Translations under genes and position numbers: made by a program | The notes under the pieces: model-generated | What the model was told of the DNA's origin: nothing | Seen by the model: the letters and a program-made list of their open reading frames with translations, nothing else | The model's database searches: none | Source: CAZTDD01 sp964612675 | GTDB lineage: Bacteria > Hinthialibacterota > Hinthialibacteria > Hinthialibacterales > JAKPRU01 | Length of the DNA stretch: 64,000 nucleotides | Reading direction: 5' to 3' | Assembly (NCBI GenBank): GCA_964612675.1 | Contig: CAZTDD010000012.1 | Span: 16,770-80,769, forward strand | In this document: positions 1 through 9,091 of the stretch, piece after piece | How positions within the stretch are numbered: position 1 is the first letter of the stretch | Layout: each line of letters begins with the position of its first letter

Positions 1-1
1 C

Positions 2-373
2 GAGCTGCGGCTGGACGAAATCGCACGGATCTGGAAAGGGGGCTGCATTATTCGGGCGATCTTCCTGGACCGGATACGAAACGCCTATCAAAAAGACCCG
101 AATCTGACGAACTTGCTGATGGATCCCTCGTTCAGTCGGGAATTGCTCGACTCGCACGACGCATGGAGGACCGTTGTCGCAACGGCGGTCGAGGCGGGAA
201 TCCCGGCACCGGCGATGTCGGCGTCGCTGGCCTACTTCGATTCATACCGTTCCGCTCGGCTTCCGGCAAACCTGCTCCAGGCGCAGCGGGATTATTTCGG
301 TGCGCATACATACGAACGAAGGGATAAAGCGGGGGTTTTTCATACGCAATGGGTAACGGAGAAGGGAGAATAG
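2..373 (+). CDS. gnd: 6-phosphogluconate dehydrogenase (decarboxylating), C-terminal part
   Basis: This is the 3' end of a gene that begins left of the window; the frame is open from base 2 to the TAG at 371-373, about 123 residues. The visible part has the conserved all-alpha C-terminal segment of 6-phosphogluconate dehydrogenase: the IARIWKGGCIIRA motif, the following LLMDP...F stretch, and the GIPAPAMSASLAYFDSYR block. The family oxidatively decarboxylates 6-phosphogluconate to ribulose 5-phosphate in the cytosolic pentose phosphate pathway. The tail after FGAHTYERRDK is the usual substrate-contacting end. The NAD(P)-binding domain and cofactor preference cannot be seen. The next gene lies 135 bp downstream, so co-transcription is uncertain. 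Confidence 0.95.
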   Translation, partial: ELRLDEIARIWKGGCIIRAIFLDRIRNAYQKDPNLTNLLMDPSFSRELLDSHDAWRTVVATAVEAGIPAPAMSASLAYFDSYRSARLPANLLQAQRDYFGAHTYERRDKAGVFHTQWVTEKGE

Positions 374-377
374 TGAA

Positions 378-411
378 GCACGAAGGCACGAAAGCGGCAC
401 GAAAGCACGAA
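378..411. repeat. four spaced copies of the heptamer gcacgaa
   Basis: The heptamer gcacgaa occurs at 378, 386, 397 and 405, directly after the gnd stop codon, with spacers of 1, 4 and 1 bases. It is a short degenerate direct repeat in a 135-bp intergenic stretch that otherwise holds only the Shine-Dalgarno-like gaggaag of the next gene. It has no visible function and may be slippage. Confidence 0.6.
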
Positions 412-508
412 AAAACCGGGTAGGCTGGCGTAGCGACGTCGACGGCTTCGAACGAACAGATCGACTTCCGGAGAGCGCAATCCAATAAGAACCGAGGAAG
501 ACGAAACC

Positions 509-1948
509 ATGAAAACCATCCGACGACGATCTTTTCTCAAAAAATCCTCGCTCAGCCTGGCGGGTATCGGGGGTCTTGCCTCCGACGCGTATGCGGATTC
601 ACGAATTGAGAAGACGGTCATCGAAGAAACAAATGAACTTCCCGTGATTCATGAGACGGATATTTGTGTGTTGGGAGGCAGCTGTACGGGAGTTTTTGCG
701 GCAATCCGGGCGGCGCGGTTGAACGCGAAAGTGGCCCTTGTTGAAAAACAGAATTCGTTCGGCGGGACAGCGACAAGTTCACTGGTAAACGTCTGGCACA
801 GCCCAATGGATACGGAGTTCAAACAGCAGATTATCGCCGGGCTGACGCTCGAAACGATGGAACGTCTCGGGAAACGCAAGGCGGTTGACTTCGAGAATAA
901 AAACTGGAGTAGGGGATTCACTTTCAATTCCGAGGAACTGAAAATTGAGTTGGATGAGATGGTTGTCGAGGAAGAGATAAAGCCTTTTCTTCATACATTT
1001 TTCTGTGCACCGATTCTGAAGGATGGCGAACTTGTTGCTGTGGCTGTGGAGAATAAATCGGGACGCGGTGCGATCAAAGCGAAAGTATTTATTGATGCGA
1101 CCGGGGACGGCGATCTCTGCACGCGGCTTGGGCTTCCAACGTATACCACCGATTTTCTTCAGCCGCCGACGACCTGTGCTCGATTTGAGGGCTGGAAATC
1201 CCTGGAAGGGACAAATTTGAGTAAACTGTTGCTCGAACATGGAAAGGAACATAACCTGCCGGAGGGGTTTGCATGGGGTGCATATGTCCCGGACTCGGAG
1301 GTTTATATGCTCGCGGGAACGCGGGTTTACGGTGCCGATTGTGCGAACGCAGACGACCTGACCAGGGCGGAAATCGAAGGGCGTCGTCAGGTCCGCGCAA
1401 TCATGGATATTATCCGAAAACACGCGCCTGATAGTACTATTGTCCTTCAGGCATTGCCCTCACAAATCGGCATTCGCGAAACAAGGCATATACAATGTCA
1501 CTATCAACTGACCGGAGACGATGTGCTTCACGGGAAACGTTTTGACGATGCGATCGCGAACGGGAGTTACCGTGTCGATATTCATCATCAGGAAAAACCG
1601 GGAATTACGTTTCGTTATTTGGACGGAACTGAACGTTATGTACGGCCCGGATATCCCACCGAAAAAGGACGGTGGAGAAACGAAACAGATGATAATCCGA
1701 CTTTTTATCAGATTCCTTTTCGGTCGTTGGTGCCGGGGAAATACGGGAATTTGATTTTAGCGGGTCGGATGCTGGATGCCGATAAAGTTGCCTTTTCGGC
1801 GGTGCGCGTGATGGTCAATATGAACCAAACCGGCGAGGCGGCGGGCGTCGCGGCCTATTTAGCGTTGGATACGGGCAAGGATATCGATGAGCTGGACGCA
1901 AAGAAAGTCCAGAAATTACTTGTCAAAGGAGGATCGGTGATTATTTGA
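509..1948 (+). CDS. Tat-exported FAD-dependent oxidoreductase
   Basis: The 479-residue product starts with a twin-arginine signal (RRRSFLKKS followed by a short hydrophobic stretch and an Ala-rich cleavage region near residue 30), so it is probably exported folded with its flavin. A Rossmann-type FAD-binding motif follows near residues 50-70 (CVLGGSCTGVFAAIRAARL), with the second FAD contact ATGDGDLCTRLG near residue 197. This is the FAD_oxidored (PF12831) architecture often found beside glycan genes in PVC-type bacteria; the substrate is unknown. A gaggaag ribosome-binding site sits just upstream of the ATG. The last 33 bases overlap the convergent DUF433 gene. Family assignment is solid, function is not. 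Confidence 0.88.
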   Translation: MKTIRRRSFLKKSSLSLAGIGGLASDAYADSRIEKTVIEETNELPVIHETDICVLGGSCTGVFAAIRAARLNAKVALVEKQNSFGGTATSSLVNVWHSPMDTEFKQQIIAGLTLETMERLGKRKAVDFENKNWSRGFTFNSEELKIELDEMVVEEEIKPFLHTFFCAPILKDGELVAVAVENKSGRGAIKAKVFIDATGDGDLCTRLGLPTYTTDFLQPPTTCARFEGWKSLEGTNLSKLLLEHGKEHNLPEGFAWGAYVPDSEVYMLAGTRVYGADCANADDLTRAEIEGRRQVRAIMDIIRKHAPDSTIVLQALPSQIGIRETRHIQCHYQLTGDDVLHGKRFDDAIANGSYRVDIHHQEKPGITFRYLDGTERYVRPGYPTEKGRWRNETDDNPTFYQIPFRSLVPGKYGNLILAGRMLDADKVAFSAVRVMVNMNQTGEAAGVAAYLALDTGKDIDELDAKKVQKLLVKGGSVII

Positions 1949-2158
1949 AACTTGCCGAGATGATGCGTAGGCCATGGCTGCTCGTATATCGCCCAGCTGC
2001 AGGGAAGGATAGTGATCGATTATTTCTTGTGGGGTTAGCCCCTCCGCCAATGCATCAAGAATAATCGAGATATAGATGCGAGTACCTCGAACACAGGGTT
2101 TTCCACCGCATATGGTTGGATTGACAGAGATGCGTTCCATTAAGTTTCGCTGATTCAT
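1916..2158 (-). CDS. DUF433 family protein, orphan antitoxin-like
   Basis: This small protein of 80 residues has the DUF433 hallmarks: RISVNPTICGGKPCVRGTRI, then ILDALAEGLTPQEII and a YPSLQLGDIRAAMAYA helix. DUF433 proteins are winged-helix-like and usually act as antitoxin partners of a DUF5615 PIN-like nuclease encoded immediately downstream. Here the expected downstream position is occupied by the end of the convergent FAD oxidoreductase gene, so no toxin is present. The ATG at 2158 is preferred over an upstream GTG because ggagg precedes it by about 8 bases. The C-terminal tail (NNHRSSFDK) is read through sequence that is also coding on the other strand, so it may be a recent extension. 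Confidence 0.85.
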   Translation of the reverse strand: MNQRNLMERISVNPTICGGKPCVRGTRIYISIILDALAEGLTPQEIIDHYPSLQLGDIRAAMAYASSRQVSNNHRSSFDK

Positions 2159-2193
2159 GACCCCCACCTCCGATGCATTTGATTTTTAGCAGG

Positions 2194-2559
2194 TTATTCT
2201 TCCTCAAAGTAGTCCATATCGACTTTCTTCACTTCATAAGTTGCGACTGTTGATACACCGACATCAAAGTCGATCATCAATTCAGCGAGACGCTCACCAC
2301 TTACCAGTATGATTTTACTGTCGATTTTGTCAACATACTCAACAGCGTTTTTCGAAAACGTTGAAGTTGTGATGAAGACGCCCTTTTTGGCTCCCTGTCC
2401 CATTAGGGCACCGGCGAACTTTTGAATCTCTTGACGACCCACAGGGCTATCCCAGCGTTTTGCCTGAATATAGATCGAGTCGAGTCCAAGATGATCTTCC
2501 TTGATCCTACCATCAATACCTTCATCGCCAGCCCTGCCGATTGCCTCACCGGTAAACAC
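2194..2559 (-). pseudogene. Mrr-type restriction endonuclease, catalytic domain remnant
   Basis: The frame encodes the PD-(D/E)XK catalytic domain of Mrr_cat (PF04471): GRAGDEGIDGRI holds the acidic metal ligand, IYIQAKRW the Q-x-K element, and GALMGQGAKKGVFITTSTFS the conserved core strand and helix. Full-length Mrr proteins are about 300 residues with an N-terminal winged-helix domain; here only about 121 residues remain. Upstream in frame a TGA occurs within the last codons of the neighbouring gene, so the N-terminal half is missing and the only possible start is a GTG at 2557-2559 with no good Shine-Dalgarno. It is best read as a 5'-truncated fossil, although a translated stand-alone nuclease domain cannot be excluded. 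Confidence 0.75.
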
Positions 2560-2561
2560 CG

Positions 2562-4319
2562 TTAGAGAATCTTTAATTCATAGGCATCCTGCAGCTGATT
2601 TCGCGGTCCAGGTTTCTTAAGAACGGAAACCTGAAGCGTTTCTGCGGGATGCCTCCAATAGCAGACACACCGGTCGTCTATAATTCGCACAAGCGCATCC
2701 CAACCGGTGTTGTCCTTGACGTCCTTTTCCTGTATGCGAAGACAATACGCAACGCATGCTTCCTCAATGTTCGAAAAATCGATTTCCTGCTTCTCGCCGC
2801 TATAGAGGACAACGTCAAGGAATGCTTCGTGTTTTTCTTTGCCGGTTTCGAAGGTGATTTCACGATCTCCAAAACTGGTTATAAGAAAATAAAGCCCGAT
2901 TTTCATGTTTTCATCGTGAATAATAATTGGTGCGCCGGATGTGGGATTGTCGGGCAGCTCGATCGAGTCGATATGTCCGCCCATCTCGAATCGCAACCGT
3001 AAATCTCGAGCCGAAATCGTAGCGTTTTTCACCATATCCAGATTCGGATGCGTATCGCCATAATCGGTGGCGAATGTTACAGCGGTTAGAAGATATCGTT
3101 CCTTTTGAACGGAAGCGACAAGCGCTGAGCAGTAATCGTAACCGTCATGCAGACACCGCATATGCAAATAACGAGGCTTTTCAGGTGTTCCCCAATAGGC
3201 GAGCACGGGTCGTTTTTGATTCCAGCAGTCCGCACGATTTGCAGATCCGAGAGTTGAGTGGCGGCCCAAGAATGTCGTTCCGATGACGGGTAGTTTTCTG
3301 CCGTCACGTGACGGGTCTCCCTGTGTGAAGGTTTCGATGACGGTCTTTTCTTTTTCGAGAGTGTTGTAGAGATGGCGATATTCTGTTGGGCAATTCAAAT
3401 CGATTTTGTAACGATCCAGTCCCAGCGGAAGCGGTTCGTTTTCAAAGAATTTCACGGCACCATGTGTGCCTGCTTGAATAAATGCGAGTGTACCGGCACG
3501 CTCATTGAGCAACGTGGCGTAACAGCGGCTGTGCGGACCCGCCCACTGCCGTGTGGGGGGATGAAAATGACACGCGGCGTGTTTCCACGCCATGTCATGA
3601 ATTTCACGAATCAGTCGACAGGTTTCTTTGTCCTCGGCGTCCATCAGTATTCGTGAGAGCTCGGTAATGGCAACGACGGTATATGTCGGACTATTGTACT
3701 CGTTGAACGATCCTTGGTCGGTCACATACTCATAGACTCGTTTGGCTCGTTTTTGGGCGTATTCCAATAAATCGGGTATATTGAATGTTTCGGCCGTTAC
3801 CACTGTCACGTACGTTCCCATAATCGCGATATTGGTATAGCCGGGACCGACATTCCTTCGCTCGACGGAACGTGCGGCATGGATAATGCTTTCTTTGAGC
3901 AGATTGACAACGTTGGACGGAAGGCGATCTTTGTGTTTGCGATAGGCGGCAAGAAGTTGAACCCCGCAGAAATCCGCCCAGTTCCAGTCGGGTGGCGACA
4001 TTTTGTCAAGCGGTTCCTCGAGATACCACGACCAGATCCCGTAGGTCCGCGACTCGGGGTCTTGATCCTGGAGTCCGATCACTCGGACCAGGATATCTAT
4101 CGCGCGCTGAAGGTATTCTTCGTCTCCGGAATCGAGCAAAGCGACGGCGTAAGTCAGCGACGTTCGTGTCGGGTGCACCGTGCCGCTTTTGAGTGTCGTA
4201 TGATACCCGGCTTTCGATACCCTCGATGTCACCATTTTTTCGAGGGGATCGTAGCGGTCTTCATATTCCTCCAAGGCCAGATTCAGCGATTTTCGTTGTT
4301 CTTTGGTCAGGTCTGCCAT
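2562..4319 (-). CDS. uncharacterised protein with alpha-toroid plus beta-sandwich pattern
   Basis: The product is 585 residues from the ATG at 4319, which is preceded by aggagt at good spacing. It has no signal peptide or membrane segment, so it should be cytosolic. The first 330 residues are helix-rich with repeated aromatic motifs (WSWYLEEPLD, DWNWADFCGVQLLAAYRKH, FNEYNSPTYT, HAACHFHPPTRQWAGPHSR), the remainder strand-rich. This resembles the (alpha/alpha) toroid plus beta-sandwich layout of heparinase/alginate-lyase-like proteins; the Asn-Ser-Pro-Thr-Tyr and paired His/Arg segments could line an active site. I do not recognise a named family. It starts only 31 bp from the divergent Asp-box protein, so the two probably share a control region. 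Polysaccharide lyase or glycosidase is inference. Confidence 0.7.
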   Translation of the reverse strand: MADLTKEQRKSLNLALEEYEDRYDPLEKMVTSRVSKAGYHTTLKSGTVHPTRTSLTYAVALLDSGDEEYLQRAIDILVRVIGLQDQDPESRTYGIWSWYLEEPLDKMSPPDWNWADFCGVQLLAAYRKHKDRLPSNVVNLLKESIIHAARSVERRNVGPGYTNIAIMGTYVTVVTAETFNIPDLLEYAQKRAKRVYEYVTDQGSFNEYNSPTYTVVAITELSRILMDAEDKETCRLIREIHDMAWKHAACHFHPPTRQWAGPHSRCYATLLNERAGTLAFIQAGTHGAVKFFENEPLPLGLDRYKIDLNCPTEYRHLYNTLEKEKTVIETFTQGDPSRDGRKLPVIGTTFLGRHSTLGSANRADCWNQKRPVLAYWGTPEKPRYLHMRCLHDGYDYCSALVASVQKERYLLTAVTFATDYGDTHPNLDMVKNATISARDLRLRFEMGGHIDSIELPDNPTSGAPIIIHDENMKIGLYFLITSFGDREITFETGKEKHEAFLDVVLYSGEKQEIDFSNIEEACVAYCLRIQEKDVKDNTGWDALVRIIDDRCVCYWRHPAETLQVSVLKKPGPRNQLQDAYELKIL

Positions 4320-4350
4320 CACCGGACTCCTTCTGTTTGGCTACAATGGG

Positions 4351-6777
4351 ATGAAGTATGAAGCAAACATCCGATTATCTGAAGGTCGCCAATTGATCGT
4401 ACATACTCAGACTGGATATAGGTTCCTCCTGTGGTGTGGGGTCTTCGTCGCGGCGCTTCTCTCGTGTGCGGTGGCGGGAATCCGTGCGGACAGTGTCACT
4501 GGCTGGGAGATCCTGGGGCCGGGTGGGGGCGGCACGATGCTTCGTCCGACGATTAGCCCTCACGGTCCCGACGTTGCCATTGTTAGTTGCGATATGACCG
4601 GCTCCTACATCACAGTTGACGGCGGCCAAAGCTGGCGCATCTTTAATCTTGGATCCCGGGTTGACAGCGTGGCTTTCGATCCATCGGATGACGAGACGAT
4701 TTACGCGGGAACCAATGGACTCTATCGGTCCGAAGACCGCGGCATGACGTGGCAGTTGATTTGGCCCGATCCAGAAACGATTCTTCGCAAACGGGTACGA
4801 GGCGATCATGCGGGCGTCTCTTTTGTGGCTGAAGGCGGCTATCCCGGCGGACGGGTCAAACTTATTCGCGTCGATCCCGATGACTCGAACTGCATATATG
4901 TAGGGTTTGACGGGAACCCCCAATTGTATACGAGCGAAGACGGCGGCGTGTCGTGGTCGACACTCAGGACTTTTCGCGGCCGCCGTTTTTATCGACTGTT
5001 CATCGATCCTAATTCACCGGCCAACAATAGAAATCTTTACGTATTCACGGATATGGGGCTGACTGTCCGAATTGACGGAAAATGGGAGGAATCGTATTCC
5101 GATTTTCCCGCCGGCCCGATTCGGCATGTCGCCGGCGGGTTTCGGTATGAAGACGGCAACCCTGTTTTTGTCGTTGTTATCCCCACGCAGGACCGGGAAG
5201 GTCGTCTGACCGGCGGAGTTTTGCGTTCCACCGACGGCGGTCGGACGTGGCTGGACGGAAACAACGGATTTCCGCGAGTGATTGATGAAAGCGGCTCGCT
5301 GCGCCTTCCACGTTTTCGTGACGTGGCCTGCAGCGAAATGTTCCCCGATACGCTCTATATCAAAATCGGAGATGAACTACCGTACGGCCAGGCGCATGTT
5401 GTACCCGGTTTCATTTTTAATCCACCGCCTACCTGGGACAGAACATCGGGGTTCTACAAAAGCACGGACGGCGGCACGAACTGGAGTTGTTTACAAAAAT
5501 GGAACTGGGATCTGGCACCATTGGCCATCGATGGCGGATGGATCAACTCCCGGTTCGGGACGGAGTATATGCAGCTTGGGGATTTGGGCGTCTCCCCCAC
5601 CAATCCTTCCATTTGCTATTCCACCGACCTGTATCGTGCGCTCAAAACGGAGAACGGCGGAGAAAACTGGTTTCCAGTCTATTGCCGCCAATTGGAAGAC
5701 GGTAGCGTAACGACACGCGGTCTCGATGTGACCACGTGCTACGGCGTTCATTTCGATCCGTTTATCAAAAACCGAATGTTTGTGACGTACACCGATATCG
5801 GACTTTTCAAAAGCGAGAATCGCGGCGAATCGTGGCGGAGTGCGCTGGATGGCGTTCCGCATGCGTGGTGGAACACAGCGTACTGGATGGTTTTCGATCC
5901 CGATGTCCGAGGCAAGATGTGGGCGGTTTGGGGAAGCGCGCACGATCTTCCGCGTCACAAGATGTTCCGTCATGGGAACGTCGATAAATGGCGGGGCGGG
6001 GTAACGGTCAGTGTCGACGGTGGCGATACGTGGCGGCCCGCCGATCCCGGTCTTCCGGACAACACTTCCTATACCCATATTCTGCTCGATCCGAAGTCAC
6101 CTGAGAATCAGCGCACACTATATGCGTGCGGATTCGGAAAGGGAGTCTACAAGTCGATCGATGACGGAGAAACGTGGGAGTTGCGAAACACGGGTCTCGG
6201 TGAGAATTTGAATGTCTGGAGAATGGAAAGAAACACTCGGGGAGATTTGTATCTTGTTGTTTTCCGCGATTACCGGGGGAATCGGGAGACTGCTGGAGCA
6301 GTCTATTTTTCGGATAATGGAGCACAATCGTGGACCCTGTTGAATTTGCCGGAGCGGGTGACCGGTCCCTCGGAGATCGCTGCGCATCCGGAGAACACTG
6401 ATGTTTTGTATCTTGCGGCGTGGGGTGAATCGGAATCCGGTCTTGCCGCAGACGGCGGTGTCTTTCGCTCAGAAGATGCTGGGACCAGTTGGACGCGGGT
6501 TCTCGACCGGGCGGAATATGTCTATTCGGTGACGGTGGACCCTGAAAATCCGAAGCGTGTTTACGCCGGCACATTTGAAAGCGCAGCGTTTGCGAGTTTT
6601 GACGGCGGCGACAATTGGGAACGCGTGCGAGGGTACAATTTCAAATGGGGACATCGAGTTGTCCCGGATCCGTATGATACTCAGAAGATTTATATCACCA
6701 CTTTCGGAGGCAGCGTGTGGTATGGCCCCCGGCTGGGAGTGGGCTCTTCGGTTGTTGAAGACGTTATTGAGCCGTGA
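4351..6777 (+). CDS. exported multi-Asp-box beta-propeller protein (sortilin/GH74-like)
   Basis: From the ATG at 4351 the product is 808 residues with an uncleaved-looking short N-terminus followed by a hydrophobic signal segment (FLLWCGVFVAALLSCAVAG) near residues 25-45. The body carries about twelve Asp-box motifs (S-x-D-x-G-x-S/T-W), for example SEDRGMTW, STDGGRTW, SENRGESW, SVDGGDTW, SIDDGETW and SFDGGDNW, spaced through the chain as in tandem seven-bladed propellers. That pattern occurs in GH74 xyloglucanases and Vps10/sortilin-like proteins; catalytic aspartates cannot be assigned by eye. An in-frame start at 4303 would overlap the divergent gene and is less likely. A secreted or surface polysaccharide-binding or -cleaving role is inference. 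Confidence 0.82.
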   Translation: MKYEANIRLSEGRQLIVHTQTGYRFLLWCGVFVAALLSCAVAGIRADSVTGWEILGPGGGGTMLRPTISPHGPDVAIVSCDMTGSYITVDGGQSWRIFNLGSRVDSVAFDPSDDETIYAGTNGLYRSEDRGMTWQLIWPDPETILRKRVRGDHAGVSFVAEGGYPGGRVKLIRVDPDDSNCIYVGFDGNPQLYTSEDGGVSWSTLRTFRGRRFYRLFIDPNSPANNRNLYVFTDMGLTVRIDGKWEESYSDFPAGPIRHVAGGFRYEDGNPVFVVVIPTQDREGRLTGGVLRSTDGGRTWLDGNNGFPRVIDESGSLRLPRFRDVACSEMFPDTLYIKIGDELPYGQAHVVPGFIFNPPPTWDRTSGFYKSTDGGTNWSCLQKWNWDLAPLAIDGGWINSRFGTEYMQLGDLGVSPTNPSICYSTDLYRALKTENGGENWFPVYCRQLEDGSVTTRGLDVTTCYGVHFDPFIKNRMFVTYTDIGLFKSENRGESWRSALDGVPHAWWNTAYWMVFDPDVRGKMWAVWGSAHDLPRHKMFRHGNVDKWRGGVTVSVDGGDTWRPADPGLPDNTSYTHILLDPKSPENQRTLYACGFGKGVYKSIDDGETWELRNTGLGENLNVWRMERNTRGDLYLVVFRDYRGNRETAGAVYFSDNGAQSWTLLNLPERVTGPSEIAAHPENTDVLYLAAWGESESGLAADGGVFRSEDAGTSWTRVLDRAEYVYSVTVDPENPKRVYAGTFESAAFASFDGGDNWERVRGYNFKWGHRVVPDPYDTQKIYITTFGGSVWYGPRLGVGSSVVEDVIEP

Positions 6778-6822
6778 GCCCCGGCATGAATTCACGGTAA
6801 TGAGAAGATAAGGAGATTGAAT

Positions 6823-7818
6823 ATGTGTAGATACGTCATCAATCGGCGGCGTTTCTTGCGGAAATCCTCCATAGTGGGTGCGAGCGCACTCGCGGCGCTA
6901 AGTCTCGAAGAAAAGGCACTTCTGGCCGCACAGGAGAACACTGGCTCGTCTCCACCCGAACTGGGTACGACCTGTCCGTCAGGCAAAATCGGCGACGTGA
7001 CCATAGGACGCCTGATTTGCGGCGGCAACCTGATCGGTGGGTACGCCCACAGCCGCGACCTGGTGTATGTTTCCGATCTGTTGAAGGCCTATTTTACGGA
7101 AGACAGGGTTTTGGAGACGTTTCGATTGTGCGAAGAAAACGGTGTAAATACTGTCGTGCTGTATACGGGGCCGTCTCGACACGTGGATACACACAAGATC
7201 CTCAACAGGTACTGGAACGAGTGGGGAGGCAAGATTCAATGGCTTGCTCAAATCAATCCGTCCGAGGAAGATCCGACAGCGAGCGCACAAGAAGCAATCG
7301 ACAACGGTGCAATCGGCGCGTTTATTTTGGGCAACGTGGGGGATGAGTGGGTCCGCAGCGGAAAGATCGACTTGGTTGAAAAAGTAATTTCGCATATCAA
7401 GAAGAACGGCCTGATTGCGGGAGTAGCAGGACACAATATTCATGTATCCATTCAGTGTGAGAAAGCCGGAATCGATCCCGATTTCTATATGAAAACTTTG
7501 CACAGTACCGACTACTGGTCGTCACGTCGCTCCGATCAGGAAAAAGATGTTATCGACAATTATAGTGTGGATAATTATTGGGATAAATATCCTGAGAAGA
7601 CCATTGACTTCATGAAAACGCTCAAGAAGCCGTGGATTGCCTACAAAGTACTCGCGGCAGGCGCTATTCGTCCGAACGAGGGGTTTGAATACGCATTCAA
7701 TAACGGTGCGGATTTCCTTTGTGTCGGCATGTATGACTTCCAGATTCGAGAGGACGTTATTGTTGCGAGGAATGCGGTTTCGAAGAGTCAGTCGAGGGAG
7801 CGTCCGTGGATGGGCTGA
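6823..7818 (+). CDS. Tat-signal TIM-barrel protein, aldo/keto reductase-like
   Basis: The 331-residue product begins at the ATG at 6823, seven bases after aggag; an upstream in-frame TTG is rejected. It opens with a Tat signal (RRRFLRKSS, then an Ala-rich hydrophobic stretch). After residue 45 the sequence follows an (alpha/beta)8 pattern: IGRLICGGNLIGG resembles the first strand of aldo/keto reductases, followed by ETFRLCEENGVNTV, AQINPSEED, GAFILGNVGDEWV, and an end with DFLCVGMYDFQI. The typical AKR catalytic Tyr-Lys pair is not evident, so it may be a non-redox member of the barrel family. It follows the Asp-box gene by 45 bp in the same direction, suggesting one transcript. Its 3' end overlaps the convergent SGNH gene by 62 bases. 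Confidence 0.75.
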   Translation: MCRYVINRRRFLRKSSIVGASALAALSLEEKALLAAQENTGSSPPELGTTCPSGKIGDVTIGRLICGGNLIGGYAHSRDLVYVSDLLKAYFTEDRVLETFRLCEENGVNTVVLYTGPSRHVDTHKILNRYWNEWGGKIQWLAQINPSEEDPTASAQEAIDNGAIGAFILGNVGDEWVRSGKIDLVEKVISHIKKNGLIAGVAGHNIHVSIQCEKAGIDPDFYMKTLHSTDYWSSRRSDQEKDVIDNYSVDNYWDKYPEKTIDFMKTLKKPWIAYKVLAAGAIRPNEGFEYAFNNGADFLCVGMYDFQIREDVIVARNAVSKSQSRERPWMG

Positions 7819-9091
7819 GGTAGGTTTCACGGATTTTCCGTGCGAGTGTTTTTCCGATAAGTACATGACCGAGTGTGTCGTAATGACATTCGTCGATGAA
7901 CCGTGATGCGAAGAATTCCCCAAGATCCGACTCGCGGACCTTGTCGCCCTGCTTGCGTAATCTCCGTATAAGCGGATCGTCCAGTTTTTCATTGACGGAC
8001 CGGATGGCGTCACGACTGGTGAGTACTGGAACTGTTTCTTCGGACGCCATTGTATGAAGAATTTCAAAATAGGTTTTTTGACTTCGAAGAACCGCCTCTC
8101 CGTGGAGCGATCCTGTCGGAGTGTGATCCAGGAATCTTTCGCGTGCTTTTTCTTTCTCTTCCAAGGCTGTATAGCAAGACCCTTCAAGGTAATTACTGTA
8201 GGCAAATACGGCAACATGTCTTTCCTCTCTAGACTCATGAAGAGTTTTCAGTGCCTCGGTGAACTTTCCTTGTTCTATTTCAGCGGCCGCCTTCTCGGCT
8301 GCGTTGAATACGGTCGGGTTTTGACAAAGCAAAAGAAAGAAGGGCTGAATGTTGTTTTCATGACAAATCGAGAGGAAACGTTCCGTTTCACCTCGAAAAA
8401 CTGCGGGTGGCACGCGTACTTCGACGGTATTTAGCAGCGGTGGATTATCGCGTAGGTGTTCTAGTTTTCGCTTTCCAAGGTTCGAAGAAATTGCAAACAG
8501 AGTTTTACTCCAGTGGAGCACATCCACAAAACTGCGCAACAAGGCAATTCGTCGAAACGATTTCGGAGAATCCGGCGGGGTGAGGACAATGTACCTGCGG
8601 TCATTGTAGCCGACTGCAAAGACTGCGATATCCGGCTTGTAGGGCAATACCTGCTCCAGTTTTGCCCGGCATTGTACCGCTGTGTAGCCCGGTGTACCTG
8701 CGTTGATGACTTCTACGGTACTGTCTTGGCATCGCAGCTCGCTCTGCAATACGGAGCAGTAGGTCATGTCGTCCGAGACCGCCATCCCGTATGTTCGGGA
8801 ATCGCCGAGGATGAGAATTCGCAGTTCGGGATGAGAGCCGACGGAGTATTCCTGCTCACCGCGAAGTCCGGAGGAGTTTGTATGATAGGCGCGGCCGGCG
8901 ATGTTGGTGGCGATGAAGGGCCTAAGTTCCCACAGAGTCTGTCGATCCCACCGGTAGTATTGCCGATCTGGAGGGCAGGGTACTGAATACTGTTGGCCGA
9001 TATAGACGTCGAGAAGCAGCAGAGCGGTCACAGTAGCGAGAATGCAGAGAATCTGTTTTCTCCGGCTAAGCCGAATAGGAAATAATCTCAC
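7757..9091 (-). CDS. membrane-anchored SGNH/GDSL hydrolase
   Basis: The 444-residue product has an N-terminal membrane segment (residues 13-30) and then an SGNH hydrolase fold facing the periplasm. The nucleophile motif is GDSRTYG with Ser98, the Gly block AGTPGYTA and the Asn block VGYND follow, and the C-terminal catalytic pair is D400-x-x-H403 in DECHYDTLGH. SGNH proteins of this size often act as O-acetyl esterases or transferases on cell-surface or dietary polysaccharides. The start is a GTG at 9091. A helical insert between residues 240 and 330 looks TPR-like (AAAEIEQGKFTEALKTLHES...YTALEEKEKARE). The substrate is unknown. It runs convergent with the preceding Tat protein and overlaps it by 62 bases. 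Confidence 0.85.
   Translation of the reverse strand: MRLFPIRLSRRKQILCILATVTALLLLDVYIGQQYSVPCPPDRQYYRWDRQTLWELRPFIATNIAGRAYHTNSSGLRGEQEYSVGSHPELRILILGDSRTYGMAVSDDMTYCSVLQSELRCQDSTVEVINAGTPGYTAVQCRAKLEQVLPYKPDIAVFAVGYNDRRYIVLTPPDSPKSFRRIALLRSFVDVLHWSKTLFAISSNLGKRKLEHLRDNPPLLNTVEVRVPPAVFRGETERFLSICHENNIQPFFLLLCQNPTVFNAAEKAAAEIEQGKFTEALKTLHESREERHVAVFAYSNYLEGSCYTALEEKEKARERFLDHTPTGSLHGEAVLRSQKTYFEILHTMASEETVPVLTSRDAIRSVNEKLDDPLIRRLRKQGDKVRESDLGEFFASRFIDECHYDTLGHVLIGKTLARKIRETYLSPSTDAPSTDSSKPHSSQQ

Noticed and set aside
3879..4361. 160-residue plus-strand frame opposite the start of the toroid gene
   Set aside because: Antisense to a conserved-looking gene and overlaps two start regions; no domain.
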